A stretch of 48,721 bases of DNA from NCBI GenBank assembly GCA_016787295.1, contig JAEUUX010000069.1, positions 1 through 48,721 on the forward strand, written 5' to 3'. Positions 19,001 through 27,485 of this stretch are shown here, piece by piece. The position numbers and the translations under genes were made by a program. The stretch comes from Chitinophagales bacterium. GTDB taxonomy: Bacteria; Bacteroidota; Bacteroidia; Chitinophagales; UBA2359. A model generated the notes under the pieces. It worked only from the letters and a program-made list of their open reading frames with translations, did no database searches and had not been told where the DNA came from. The first letter of the stretch is position 1, and every line of letters starts with the position of its first letter.

Positions 19001-20837
19001 GTTGTTCGCCTACGGTATTTAAATCGTCTAAATTTAACAAACGAATCAACTGAACACCTTTAATGCCTTCGCCATCGGGAATATAGCGCAATTCGCCGCC
19101 GCCCGGATTTTCATACAATACATCTAACTGAAAATCGGTGGGCTGGATTTGATAAGCTCCCAAAGAATAGACATTTTTCATCATCAAATCCCACATCGGA
19201 CTTTTGGGAATATCAGCAGTAGATTTCAACATTTTGAGGTAGAGGACTTGAGGTTCGTTTTCTTGTCCTACGGGAAATAAATTGTCTGCCAACTCACCCA
19301 CACGGTAAGCTCCGCCAAAGATGGTGGTATATTCATATGCTACTGCCAATAATTCGTTGGAACGCAAAGAAAAATTAAGCGAAATGAAACCCAATTTGGG
19401 TTCGAAGGTAAATTCATCGGGATCGAGCTTTCGGACTTGTGTTTTCTTAAAGTCGATGATGTCGCGCAAGCCGTAGGTAGTTTGCAAAATGGGACTCACC
19501 TCGTCTAATTCGCGCAATTGCGTATTGCTAATCAGTTTTTCGTATAGATTATTACTGCCATTTTGAGGCAATTCTTTGCCCAAATTGGGTATAATGTTGG
19601 GATTGTTGGGATTTGCTTCGCCCAAATCGGCAAAAGCTACAATGTCACGTTGTACATCTTGTGCATTGCCGCGCGAATCCAATACGTATACATCAACACG
19701 CGTAACGATGACTTGTGAATTAATATAGGGAAGATTTTCTAATGCTTTTTCATAATTATCGCGGAAATAGTGTCCTAAAAAGAAGTGACGATTATCGTCA
19801 TAACCATCAGAAGCCACTTCGAAGTTTTGGACTTGAGTGCCGTTTTGCAGAGTCATGTTTTTGGATTGCGAACGTTGCTGTGCCACCACCGAGTTGATGG
19901 TCAAGCGTCCAAAACGCAATTTTGATTGCAAACCAAACAAATTTTGTGACCCAGGAATCAATTGTGTGGGCAAGGGGAAATTGACATTACCAGCATTAAT
20001 TTCTTGTATAATATCATCTTCTTTGCCTGCATAGGACAATTTGATTTGTTGGTCGAAATTAAAGGTAGCTTTGGTGTTATAGTTAAGGTTGAGGTTTAAC
20101 TTATCACCAATTTTGCCTGTTACGCCCATGTTTATGCCCATATCAAACAAGAAATTGCTGGTACGCTGGGCAGAAGAAGGTAAAGCGGGATTGTCTACAA
20201 ATTGTGAACGAAATCCCAGCTCCATATCGATATTACCCGTTGGGCGAATTTCGATAGGTCCTGACCCAAAGATATCGCTAAACAATTCGGGTCCCGAATA
20301 GAGATTAGGCAGACCATTGATACCACCGCTCAAACCTGCGCTGGCATTGGCATTGATCATATTGCCAAGTCCGCCACCGCCATCGCCGCTACTACCCGAA
20401 GTGCCGAGTCCGTCGTTGTTATTGGACATTTGTTGCCAATACTGTTGTTGCAGTTCGCTATTTTGGTTTGCCCAAAATTCGTCGAACGACATATAGGTAG
20501 GGTTGCTATAGGGCTGCCCTCCGAGGGTTTCGGTGATGATGTAAGTATTGGTAACAGGGTCGTACTCGATGTTTTGTTGAATGACCGGTGGATCCTGTAG
20601 GTCAAAAGGGTTATTGTTGTCGGGGTCACTTACAAAATCACCTGTGCGCGGCTTGATAGGATAGCGCAAAGAGTCGATACCCAATTGTGTTGTGGGAGCA
20701 GACAAGACCGGTGTGTTAAACTCTTTGGGTAGTCGGCTTCTAAGGTTTTTAGGCACGATAGCTCTTGCTCCCGCAACGCTTAATAGCACTACGGTAATAG
20801 CTATGGATAAAGGTAAAATGTGTTTTTGGAAATTCAC
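13071..20837 (-). CDS. sprA: SprA, type IX secretion outer-membrane pore
   Basis: 2588 aa. SprA (Sov) is the very large outer-membrane barrel through which type IX cargo leaves the cell. Seen: an N-terminal signal (ITVVLLSVAGARA), very long beta-rich sequence with many alternating aromatic strands throughout, the typical RTSNFLFDMGINMGVTGKIG and KLNLNLNYNTKATFNFDQ segment near 230-265, and a C terminus ending in a strand with Phe-Ser-Leu. The protein is longer than the ~2400 aa of studied homologues, partly because of a charged Lys-rich insert at about 2003-2089. ruvA lies directly upstream on the same strand, as in other Bacteroidota, and the two are probably co-transcribed. Confidence 0.96.
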   Translation of the reverse strand: MNFQKHILPLSIAITVVLLSVAGARAIVPKNLRSRLPKEFNTPVLSAPTTQLGIDSLRYPIKPRTGDFVSDPDNNNPFDLQDPPVIQQNIEYDPVTNTYIITETLGGQPYSNPTYMSFDEFWANQNSELQQQYWQQMSNNNDGLGTSGSSGDGGGGLGNMINANASAGLSGGINGLPNLYSGPELFSDIFGSGPIEIRPTGNIDMELGFRSQFVDNPALPSSAQRTSNFLFDMGINMGVTGKIGDKLNLNLNYNTKATFNFDQQIKLSYAGKEDDIIQEINAGNVNFPLPTQLIPGSQNLFGLQSKLRFGRLTINSVVAQQRSQSKNMTLQNGTQVQNFEVASDGYDDNRHFFLGHYFRDNYEKALENLPYINSQVIVTRVDVYVLDSRGNAQDVQRDIVAFADLGEANPNNPNIIPNLGKELPQNGSNNLYEKLISNTQLRELDEVSPILQTTYGLRDIIDFKKTQVRKLDPDEFTFEPKLGFISLNFSLRSNELLAVAYEYTTIFGGAYRVGELADNLFPVGQENEPQVLYLKMLKSTADIPKSPMWDLMMKNVYSLGAYQIQPTDFQLDVLYENPGGGELRYIPDGEGIKGVQLIRLLNLDDLNTVGEQRPDGVFDYLEAKKDFEPPTTPSSLPPNLTGQGGQGQFGGQSGSSQNSAQQYNNTLKFGTINAKTGRIMFPILEPFGTYLRQKFLSNGNTPELAEKYVYDELYDSTKFVAAERAEFNRFVIRGKYKSNLSAEISLGAFDIPRGAVRVTAGGQMLREDVDYTVDYNLGRLTILNESILNAGTPINVSYEDNGAFGIQQRTYAGSRLDYMVNKDFNIGATVVHLSERPFTPKVNYGDAPISNTMVGADMRYFSEMPWLTRALDALPLYSTKEPSTFTFNAEGAAFFPGTSKAIDQNIYIDDFEGSRSDNDLRFAPNDWVLASTPASFSEAVLNNDLAYNFNRAKVAWYQIDNVFVSPNGDDLSSQVLSDANNNWYSYSFLQTDLFPNSQPQLMQQPMRTFDLAFYPDQRGPYNFDTEGRIGISSGIDGRGRLKDPETRWGGVMRNLEGGLKDFERSNVEFFEFWVLDPFIENPDNTGDLYLNFGNISEDVLRDAHQQFENGLPGPNVSTTLFESVWGSTPVIRPLVDGFGFNETRTAQDIGLDGLTDSLERNEFKEYYDYISAKIPNNDPLINAELENKLDDPAGDNYKFFRDNSFRSLEENPNFDPPISYVAERYKNFNGPQGNSPIQQDNKINAFSTSGTQRPDTEDLNNDNTLNDSEGYLEYRIPMHANMQIGETPYLANINISSIKNSDGSVKGTVKWYYFRVPIKNPTNQVGAVTIRNIESMRMYMTNFKQPVVMRFARLNLVRNNWRKYTQSLFEEGEYLPDDNVTDSYFEMSSINFEENGGRSPIPYVIPPGIIRENLPSFNNISVLQNEQSIQLQVGQLKDGEGKGVFKKVDVDMRQFKNLEVFVHAESLNNPIQGNCEDLENGAVAAFIRIGDDFQNNFYEYEIPLKVTRPEEAQNAIDSTLLKEVIWPSANRIKIPLQELVDVKVQRNFDTNAPRTKPYSVTKIVPNTNPPLTYTITVVGSPDIGDTKMMMLGVRNPKRNFDTRNTDDGSDQCAEVWYNELRLTDYFQNPGYAAIARADAKLADLGTVTVSGKMHTAGFGTLEQEVQDRKLDNYKEGNVAATINLGRMLPKSVGLQIPVYAGYTETISNPKYDPYDGDILLKRNVQEIEDTSDNATAKAAHKQRQTATTTKSFNVTNLRKDRTKPNTKPKVWDIENWSATYAYTETNRRDPYVEYDLEKRHKGALNYTYSTRPAYIAPFSKLIKSKSPYLALIRDFNFNFVPTSVTLGTEMNRQVGIMQMRALSVGELQLPPIYEKYFTWDRRYGIKYNPFRSVTFDFNATNRSIIDEPQDGATPRDTLWNNIKRLGRTKQYTQTAVVSYNVPLDKIPFLSWTQLRAKYGSSYTWDGLPLGLADSLGNVVRNSQDIEINGELNFIKLYSSVPFLKKIDTPAGGAKSKSSKATKGKDGKDAKDSKPSKEKGKKKDEADDLDTTTPPEDDTAGLTDKEKKAKAKADKKAAKSNKSSASVEVSPAARIILRPLLSLRRVNVTFNQKNGTTLPGFTPLPRYLGSNWNNYQQFEGPRPGWDFLAGYQPELKGWLEWAAANGMLTQNQYINDQVIQTKSTTATAKVNLEPFKDLRVDVNFNLQYSKNHNESYKTDQLGENYRHFSKIDVGSYSVTTFMLPTMFDKLDTANISLTFKQFQANRPIIANRYRGLYETANPGETLGGYINPLTDEPALGYYEGYGPYSQDVLIPSFLSAYKGKNPATFNLNPFNFIPLPNWKVTYNGLSRLPMFKAFFTSFNLTHGYTSTLSINNFRNNIVYDDLYYTGAQLANDNAVMDYMVDQYLMLATSQQLDPLNNNFAAYFQIPQIAVSEQLSPLIGLDMAMKNGFSARFDYKKGRILGMSFQDYQLSESRSEEFTVGGSYKLTGVPINTKFAGRSVTLKNDIQFNFDFSIRDNVTTLYRLDQDIAENTNGMKIIRLAPSIDYIVNEKFRASLFYERTRNIPRVSTSFPIVQTRGGLRLNFSL

Positions 20838-21031
20838 AAGGCTACAGTTATAGTTAAATGGACGATAGGAAATTCATTAATCGACGCGCAATATTTTGTA
20901 CAAGACAAAAAACGCCTTATCCACGCCTATTGGTGTGAATAAATGCGCAAAAGACGCACAAATCGTACAAATATTTAGCGGGAAAGTAAATTTGTTGCGA
21001 TAGGCAGATGATATAATGTGGATTAGAGAAA

Positions 21032-21631
21032 TTATAAGGATTGTAAAGTTTTTTTGATTAATGCCTCAACCGTCTGAATATCTTTGTTGGTTTTTAATAC
21101 TTTTTCTATAGCTTTTTGTGCCACAGGTTTGGCAATACCCAAAGCAGCTAAGGCATCTAAGGCTTCTTGTGTGATGGCGGCGGTGCTACCACTTCCTTCG
21201 GAACTGCTAAGTGTGGTAGAAGGCAATTTACTTAACTTGTCTTTGAGTTGCAAAATAATAAGTTGTGCAGTTTTTGCTCCAATACCTTTAATGGCTTTTA
21301 ACAAAGTAAGATTTTCGTCGACAATAGCTTGTTGAATTTCGGTAGGGTTCATAGATGATAGCATGATTTGCGCCGTCGAAGGTCCAATACCCGAAATGCT
21401 AATCAAATGCAAAAATAATTCTTTTTCGCTTGCTTCTGCAAAACCATACAAGTTATGTGCGTCTTCTTTGATATGTAGGTGTGTAAAAATTTGGCAACTT
21501 TGCCCTACTGCGGGCAATTTGGAATGGGTGTGGAGACTAATATGAAGATGATATCCAATGCCATTGCTCAATTCCAGCACTACATAAGCGGGTGTTTTGA
21601 CAGTTAGTATGCCTTTGAGGTAATTTATCAT
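21032..21631 (-). CDS. ruvA: RuvA, Holliday-junction DNA-binding subunit
   Basis: 199 aa. RuvA binds four-way junctions and loads the RuvB motor for branch migration during recombination repair. Seen: N-terminal OB-fold part (MINYLKGILTVKTPAYVVLE), two helix-hairpin-helix motifs (SISGIGPSTAQIML and AIKGIGAKTAQLIILQLKDKL), an acidic/Ser-rich linker, and the C-terminal three-helix domain that contacts RuvB (ALDALAALGIAKPVAQKAIEK). Full length. About 190 bases separate it from sprA, with no clear terminator between. Confidence 0.96.
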   Translation of the reverse strand: MINYLKGILTVKTPAYVVLELSNGIGYHLHISLHTHSKLPAVGQSCQIFTHLHIKEDAHNLYGFAEASEKELFLHLISISGIGPSTAQIMLSSMNPTEIQQAIVDENLTLLKAIKGIGAKTAQLIILQLKDKLSKLPSTTLSSSEGSGSTAAITQEALDALAALGIAKPVAQKAIEKVLKTNKDIQTVEALIKKTLQSL

Positions 21632-21776
21632 TGCTTTCGAAGGTTAAGACGCAACAATAGAGCTTAAGGTTGCACAAGGAGAAAAAAAAATTAAAAATTT
21701 ATGGTAAAAAAATGCTTTTGGCAAAAAAAAGGGGTATATTACGTTACTTTGAACAATAAAATGCCCTTTTTTAGCA

Positions 21777-21810
21777 CAAAGGTAAGGAGTTTTTTTAAGA
21801 TAACCTACAA
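21777..21810 (-). promoter_or_regulatory. Promoter of ruvA-sprA
   Basis: On the minus strand: TTG (21808-21810), 23 bases, TACCTTTG (21777-21784). It is about 145 bases upstream of the ruvA start. Confidence 0.45.
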
Positions 21811-21848
21811 TATCTACACAAACGCTACCTTAAGCTATAAATTATACC

Positions 21849-21856
21849 TAACTTTG
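21849..21856 (+). promoter_or_regulatory. -7 box of the sensor kinase gene
   Basis: TAACTTTG followed by C, 30 bases before the ATG at 21887. No TTG at the usual distance. Confidence 0.4.
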
Positions 21857-21886
21857 CTGCCATTTTCATTATTTAGTTATTAAGTT

Positions 21887-22975
21887 ATGTGGTATCGGCT
21901 TGTTATTGGTTTATGTTTGTGGATTTATTCGCTGGGACTTTGGGCGCAAAGCGACACGGTTGGGGTAAGCGAAAATCAATTATTGGAGCAATTGGTGGTG
22001 GCTACAGAGCAACACGATACCTACCAAAAAGCCCAACTAACAGCGCGCCTGAGCGAATGGTATATGCAACAGCAACAGTGGGATAAAGCCCGATTATACC
22101 ATCGACGAAGTTTGGCGAGCATCGATACATTATTACAACAACAAAAGCAACAACATGCCTTGAACAGCCATGATTTGGTGCAACAAAGCCAGAATGTCAC
22201 CATTGCGAGTTTGGTGGGTTTGTTGGGGGCATTGGTATTGGCAGGAGTATTTTTTCAATTGTTCAACCAAAAACGTTTGTTAAGTCGGCAAATGATAACC
22301 GCCAATCGTCAAATTTCACAAACCGTAGCAGAATTAGAAGCCGCAAACGAGCAAATCAACAATAGCATGGGCGAAAAAGAAACATTGCTCAAAGAGATTC
22401 ACCATCGTGTTAAGAACAATCTACAATTGGTATCAAGTCTTATTGAATGGCAGTTTGAGGATATTGACGACCCCATTGTGAAAAAAAAGGTCGACGAAGG
22501 GCGCTCGCGCATTCGTTCGATGGCATTGATGCACGAATACCTATATAAATCAGATAATTTGGCACACGTTGCCATTCATCGATATTTGGGCGAATTGGCA
22601 GACACCCTAACCCGCACCTATCGCCCGCACACAGGTATTACGCTCGAAAAAGAATTGGCACACCTCTACCTCGAACCTGACCGTGCTGTGCCATTGGGTT
22701 TGATTGCCAACGAACTGATTTCAAATGCTTTTAAATATGCTTTTCCGAATGCCGAAACGGGTGAGGTAAGCGTGCATTTAGAACGAATCGATGACGAAGA
22801 GTATTGGTTAGTGGTGCGAGATAATGGCATCGGCTTGCCGCCCGATTTTAACAATATAGAACACAAATCGCTGGGCATACAATTGGTGAAAACACTAACC
22901 AAACAACTCAAAGCCCAGTTGCGTACCTACAATGCCGAAGGTGCAGTATTTGAATTGCGGTTTCGGATTAGGTAG
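21887..22975 (+). CDS. Membrane sensor histidine kinase, HisKA_2 type
   Basis: 362 aa. Domains in order: signal peptide (to about residue 20), a short helical TPR-like periplasmic region (about 30-90), one membrane helix (about 104-126), a coiled-coil stretch (135-165), the phospho-acceptor region KEIHHRVKNNLQLVSSL with His172/173, and an HATPase domain with N box LIANELISNAFKYAFP and G1 box VVRDNGIGLPP. EIHHRVKNN is the signature of the HisKA_2/HWE kinases. No response regulator gene is adjacent, so its partner is elsewhere. It is divergent from ruvA. Confidence 0.9.
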   Translation: MWYRLVIGLCLWIYSLGLWAQSDTVGVSENQLLEQLVVATEQHDTYQKAQLTARLSEWYMQQQQWDKARLYHRRSLASIDTLLQQQKQQHALNSHDLVQQSQNVTIASLVGLLGALVLAGVFFQLFNQKRLLSRQMITANRQISQTVAELEAANEQINNSMGEKETLLKEIHHRVKNNLQLVSSLIEWQFEDIDDPIVKKKVDEGRSRIRSMALMHEYLYKSDNLAHVAIHRYLGELADTLTRTYRPHTGITLEKELAHLYLEPDRAVPLGLIANELISNAFKYAFPNAETGEVSVHLERIDDEEYWLVVRDNGIGLPPDFNNIEHKSLGIQLVKTLTKQLKAQLRTYNAEGAVFELRFRIR

Positions 22976-22985
22976 GTATCAACAC

Positions 22986-23029
22986 AAAATCTCCTGCTGC
23001 TTTATTGGAAAGTAGCAGGAGATTTTTGT
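22986..23029. terminator. Bidirectional terminator
   Basis: AAAATCTCCTGCTGCTTT pairs with AAAGTAGCAGGAGATTTT (one mismatch) with a T-rich end. It serves the convergent kinase and methyltransferase genes. Confidence 0.8.
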
Positions 23030-24574
23030 TCAGAATAGATTCAAGGCTTCATCACCATAGACCACTAATTTTTTTATTTTTCCGGGCTGCGCCCAATTCA
23101 TGGTGCCTTCCATTTTGAGCGACAATAGATAGTCTTCCACTTTTTTGTCTGACAAAGCAGTACAAATGCGTTGAGCTTCTGCCAGCGTTTTTACAGGTAT
23201 AAAGGCTTGCAAAGATTGATTAGCCTGCCAATGTCCGTCAAATATTTGTGGTTTAAAACTCTTTCTGCCATACGCTTCCCAGACTACTTTGTAAGGAAAA
23301 AAACTATATGCCCCAACACCCAGCAACGCCCACCAATATCCACGTTTCATTGTGGCATTGAGCAATACGCCTTTGCGGTTTTGGAGCTTTATTTTGTGGG
23401 TTTCTAAATAATTTTGTAAGTCCGTAAAAACTTGAATTTGTTGCCATTCCAAAGCTTTGCCATTACTATCGTAGGGCAGCAACACCCATTTATTGGGGAC
23501 TAAAGGGTGGAAACCGAAATTTTTAGCTGCAATTAATGGAAAAACAAATTGGCGTGGTAACAGCACATCTGTAAGTATTTTATTCGAAACAGAAACGGTA
23601 TGTTCGTCTACCGATATCAAAGTGTCAAAAATAAAAATATCATTTGCTCCACAAGTGTTAATGCCTTGTCGTGGACAAGATTCTTTGTCAATAACGATGG
23701 GCGTAATGCTATCGAACATGACAGTATCTTGTTCAGCCATAACGCTCAAAGGGTCGGTTTGGTGGAACATAGGTTGCGCTACTTTATTAGCCCAAACACC
23801 TTCGTTGAGACAAAAATAGGGAATGGGAAAAGTAGTATGTTGGTTGCGTATAAAATGCGCTAATCCATACCGAGTAGCTACACCACCAAAAATAGCGGTA
23901 TCATTAAAATCATAAATACATTGCAAGGCATATTTAATTTCCGCAATACTATACGTTCTAAAACTTTTGTTAGCCCCGTCGTTTAAAAACAGGGAAAGTG
24001 GCAGGAAAAATACAGCCTCTCCATTTTCAGCCAAAAAATCTTTAATAGCCACCTGAACAATCAAAGCAGCCAAATCTATCCTACTTCCACCAAGCAATAA
24101 ATTTCGGCTATTATCTACCAAATCATATTTGAAAAAATAGTGCTTAATTTTTTGTTTGTAATTATCGGGTAAGTCTACAAAGTTCTGCCAAGGTGGATTA
24201 CCCAGTATTATGTCATATTGTTTGGGAGGTAAATGCAATAAGTCTTCATTCGTAAAATTGGAGTGCATGAATAGTTGATATCGTTGCTCAAATTTTTGTT
24301 GTGCTTTGACGAAGTGATGCGTATTTAGTTCATTACCAAAAAGGCAGTGTGTGGGCAGTTCATTTATTGCATAGCCTTGTTTGATTCCATATATAATAAG
24401 TGCTTCTAACAAGTTAGCCGTTCCCATGGTTGGGTCAAACACCAATGCACCATTTATCCATTTTTGGAAGATGTCGAATTTTTCGATAGCGAACTCTGCC
24501 CATTGTGGAGGCGTAAAAATATCGCCTATATGTAGTTGTTTATGAGACCAATCGGGAAGCGAAACAATGCCCAT
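23030..24574 (-). CDS. N6-adenine DNA methyltransferase (Eco57I/TaqI-like)
   Basis: 514 aa. Seen: motif X-like FTPPQWAEFAI, SAM-binding motif I VFDPTMGTANLL (about 45-56), and catalytic motif IV DIILGNPPWQNF with NPPW at 126-129, which is typical of gamma-class N6-adenine methyltransferases. The second half, with DNA-contact features such as ATMKRGYWWALLGVGAYSF, is probably the target recognition domain. No restriction nuclease motif is seen at the N terminus and no restriction gene is adjacent, so it looks solitary, either for epigenetic marking or as a remnant of a restriction system. Recognition site unknown. Confidence 0.85.
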   Translation of the reverse strand: MGIVSLPDWSHKQLHIGDIFTPPQWAEFAIEKFDIFQKWINGALVFDPTMGTANLLEALIIYGIKQGYAINELPTHCLFGNELNTHHFVKAQQKFEQRYQLFMHSNFTNEDLLHLPPKQYDIILGNPPWQNFVDLPDNYKQKIKHYFFKYDLVDNSRNLLLGGSRIDLAALIVQVAIKDFLAENGEAVFFLPLSLFLNDGANKSFRTYSIAEIKYALQCIYDFNDTAIFGGVATRYGLAHFIRNQHTTFPIPYFCLNEGVWANKVAQPMFHQTDPLSVMAEQDTVMFDSITPIVIDKESCPRQGINTCGANDIFIFDTLISVDEHTVSVSNKILTDVLLPRQFVFPLIAAKNFGFHPLVPNKWVLLPYDSNGKALEWQQIQVFTDLQNYLETHKIKLQNRKGVLLNATMKRGYWWALLGVGAYSFFPYKVVWEAYGRKSFKPQIFDGHWQANQSLQAFIPVKTLAEAQRICTALSDKKVEDYLLSLKMEGTMNWAQPGKIKKLVVYGDEALNLF

Positions 24575-24633
24575 AATTTTAAAAATTATTGATAGAAAAA
24601 AAACAGCTATTTCGTAGGAGGTAGGTATACAAC

Positions 24634-24669
24634 AAATCCCGCTATTTTGTAATCAAAAAAGCGGGATTT
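24634..24669 (-). terminator. Terminator after the transglycosylase gene
   Basis: AAATCCCGCT ... AGCGGGATTT, a perfect 10-bp stem with a 16-base loop, just downstream of the LysM transglycosylase gene. Confidence 0.6.
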
Positions 24670-24695
24670 ACTATAGGTTAGGATATGGACAGCAT

Positions 24696-26291
24696 TTAGC
24701 CTACTTTAATTTTAATTTTCTGTCCGGGAGCAATAGGCTCGGTAGTTTTCAGACCGTTCAATTGTTGTAAACTTTTGACGGTATTGGCAGGGAATTTTTG
24801 AGTAATACTCCACAAAGAGTCACCGGGTTTAACGGTATATTGTTGGAAGGTGTTTTTAGCAGCCGCCACTTTGCCGCTCGAAGCAGTGTTTTTGCTATTT
24901 GCAGCAGCAATAGGGGTTTTGTCATCGCCAAAATATTTTTCATTTTGGGCAAAAGAGTTGCTATTGATGTAGCGATAATAGTGAGATACACTCTTTTTAA
25001 GATAAATTTTGAGTTCTTGCCCAACAGTAATCACATTACCACTAATTTTGTTCCATGCCTTAATGTCGCTTGAGTTGCAGTCATACCAAGTGGCAATAGT
25101 ACCCAAATTATCACCTTTTTTGACGGTATAGGTCAAAACTGCCAATTGTTCTTTGTTATTATTGGCTGTCTTTTTATCGACAATGGTATTGGTGGTCGAT
25201 TTTTCGGTTACAAGGGTGGTATAGATAGACGTTTCATGTTGTTTGAACGTCCAAATTTCGGTAACAGGCAAACGAAGTTGGTAATATGTTTGGTCGTTTG
25301 GCACAACGCCTTTTTTCAGAGCAGGGTTCAAGGCTATCAAAGTGTTAGCATCTACATTAATGTGTTTGGACACAGCTTCTAAAGATAAACCGCCTTTCAC
25401 TTCCAACAAATCAGTGCTGTTGTAGGCAGGCATATCTGTTGGCTTCGAAAAAACGATATTATGGTCAAAATAATAGTTCATCCAATAGGTTGCAGCAATA
25501 TATTGGGGAACATAAGCACGTGTTTGGCGAGGCAAAAAGTCACTTATCGCCCAAAAGTTGGTATTCCCACCTGCTTTTTTAATGGCTTGGTCAACTACTG
25601 TGTTGCCACAATTATAGGCAGCTATTGCTAACAACCAATTGTTATATTTGTTATAACTTGCTTTGAGACACTTTGCTGCCACTTGGGCGCTCTTTTGTGG
25701 ATCTAAACGTTCGTCAATAACATCATTAACAACCAAACCATATTGGCGAGCTGTAACTGGCATCAATTGCCAAAGACCAGCGGCACCCGCAGTAGAGTAG
25801 CGATGATTTACCAATGCCGACTCTGGAATAGCTAAGTATTTTAATTCTGTGGGAACCCCATTTTCAGCCAAAGCCCTTTCAAAGATAGGGAAGTAGATAG
25901 TGCTATAGCTCAAAATGTCGCGAGCAGCCGAACGACGATGAACAGTAAAAGCATCGATGTAGGAACGAACCAAGGCATTGTATTGTAGCGGAACAGCACT
26001 ATGCAACAAGGATAACTTGTACTCGTATTCGCGATCGCTATAAGCAGAAATAGGATTTGAAATAATGTTAAGATAATCAGATGAAGTAGGCGCATTAAAA
26101 GAGGAAGAACTCGAAGTAGATGAAATCGTAGCAGTAGCAGATTCATTGCTTAGTAACATAGTGGTCTCAGAGAAATTGTCTAAATCAGCCAACAACTCTA
26201 ATACCGATTCGTCGTATTGGGCAGATACTGTGCTAGATATGCCTAACAAAATAACAACACCAAACAACAAACGATAGGTAAAACTTTCCAT
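24696..26291 (-). CDS. LysM lytic transglycosylase (MltD-like)
   Basis: 531 aa. A periplasmic enzyme that cuts glycan strands of peptidoglycan. Seen: signal peptide (cleavage near VSAQ, residue 25), a Ser-rich segment, then an SLT domain with catalytic Glu157 in LKYLAIPESAL followed by STAGAAGLWQLMP, and LAIAAYNCG and PRQTRAYVPQYIAA, all typical of the family. Two LysM repeats follow: YTVKKGDNLGTIATWY and, at the C terminus, YTVKPGDSLWSITQKF, ending in GQKIKIKVG. A third, degenerate LysM-like unit may lie at about 300-345. The gene is monocistronic. Confidence 0.92.
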   Translation of the reverse strand: MESFTYRLLFGVVILLGISSTVSAQYDESVLELLADLDNFSETTMLLSNESATATISSTSSSSSFNAPTSSDYLNIISNPISAYSDREYEYKLSLLHSAVPLQYNALVRSYIDAFTVHRRSAARDILSYSTIYFPIFERALAENGVPTELKYLAIPESALVNHRYSTAGAAGLWQLMPVTARQYGLVVNDVIDERLDPQKSAQVAAKCLKASYNKYNNWLLAIAAYNCGNTVVDQAIKKAGGNTNFWAISDFLPRQTRAYVPQYIAATYWMNYYFDHNIVFSKPTDMPAYNSTDLLEVKGGLSLEAVSKHINVDANTLIALNPALKKGVVPNDQTYYQLRLPVTEIWTFKQHETSIYTTLVTEKSTTNTIVDKKTANNNKEQLAVLTYTVKKGDNLGTIATWYDCNSSDIKAWNKISGNVITVGQELKIYLKKSVSHYYRYINSNSFAQNEKYFGDDKTPIAAANSKNTASSGKVAAAKNTFQQYTVKPGDSLWSITQKFPANTVKSLQQLNGLKTTEPIAPGQKIKIKVG

Positions 26292-26432
26292 AAAATTACG
26301 GGTATTTTAATAAGAAATGATGAACGAATCAAGGTTACAAAATTAAAGTTTGTATATGTTGATGGTCACTACAAGTAGTGTCCAGTAGTACGCTCCTATG
26401 CTAAGATATACCCTTATTTTTAATTGCCGCTG

Positions 26433-26440
26433 CAAAAGTA
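26433..26440 (-). promoter_or_regulatory. -7 box of the transglycosylase gene
   Basis: The minus strand reads TACTTTTG, ~140 bases before the ATG at 26291. The nearest TTG is 28 bases upstream, longer than usual. Confidence 0.35.
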
Positions 26441-27145
26441 GCTTTTTTTTCCGAACTTGTGTACACCCCAACTTTGAGTTTGAAAGTAAATAGGCATCGT
26501 ATTGAGGCGTATTTGTCTGTTATATTACAAAAAAAAAAATTCATAAGTGCCGTTTAAAAGGGCAAAAATGACTATTTTGTCAAGTTTTTGGCAGCTAACG
26601 CATGATAAAAAAAAAAATTTAAAAAAAGTCAAAAAAAAATGTGACCAAACCTCAAAAATAGCGTGTAGTCCACTTTGTAAACAAAAGTTGCCTATTTACA
26701 ACCAGACTTTTTTTGCCCATCGCAACTTATAGGAACTCTTAATAATTACTTCTAAAAAACTCATTTTTTCTTTTAAAATAAGCCTCAAAAATGCCCGAAA
26801 AGGCAGAATGTGGTAGACTCTATGCTATATTTGAAAATCTTTGTAATAGTATTGTCAAAATGATGTTTTATTTGTGCAAGGTGCAGATTGTTAAGCTCAT
26901 TTGCAATCTCCAAAATTTTGCTGATGGTTGAGCAATTAAGTCTTAAATTCGCTACAAATACGCTTGTTTTTGCCTAAAATAGTCAAGATAATAAGCCAAA
27001 AATAAGGTTTGAAATTTGAATTTTAGTTCATTTGGGTAGTATAAAGCCGATTTTGTAGCCTAAATGCGATAATGATTTTTATATAATTTTTAATTATAAT
27101 ATATTTAATTGATATGATTTCTGTGTTTTTTGTTTTATAAAAAAG

Positions 27146-27180
27146 AACACATCTATAAACATATAGTCTATAGATGTGTT
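27146..27180. terminator. 12-bp perfect inverted repeat
   Basis: AACACATCTATA, 11-base spacer, TATAGATGTGTT. It could fold in RNA on either strand. It has no clear T tract and no adjacent gene end, so its role as a terminator is a guess. Confidence 0.35.
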
Positions 27181-27303
27181 AAATCAATTTATATTTGCTG
27201 CTTTCTTATTTAGACAATAGGCTTAACAAAAGTGCTATATAGTGTTCTGTTTTACCTATTTTGTCGGAATAAAATGCTATTATTTCGCGCAACATCATAA
27301 ATG

Positions 27304-27412
27304 CTCGAATGGCGAAGCGCGTTAGGGATTGTAAGGGCAGCCGCAGGCTGGTGCTTGCACCGAAGCGGAGCGAAGCCCTGTAAAGCCCGACCCGCAGGGA
27401 AACGCCCAAAAA
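27304..27412 (+). repeat. Dispersed structured repeat, copy 3
   Basis: Same ends as the other copies but with a different middle: CAGCCGCAGGCTG and GTGCTTGCAC small hairpins in place of the GGCGTTAGCC hairpin. Copy 4 shares this variant. Confidence 0.9.
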
Positions 27413-27485
27413 ATTCAATAGCATGTATTCGACAAAATAACCGAAATGGAACAATAGTATATACCTATCGAAATGTGGTTTTGAC

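Larger units (their letters stand above)
26292..27303. other. Gene-poor AT-rich kilobase
   Basis: No convincing gene. It holds a -7 box for the transglycosylase gene (26433), long A tracts near 26530 and 26610-26640, and a 12-bp perfect inverted repeat at 27146. A 61-codon open frame at 26547 is lysine-rich from the A tracts and does not look like a protein. Confidence 0.6.

Noticed and set aside
26547-26732. 61-codon open frame in the gene-poor region
   Set aside because: Made of Lys runs from A tracts, with no signal, domain or ribosome context.
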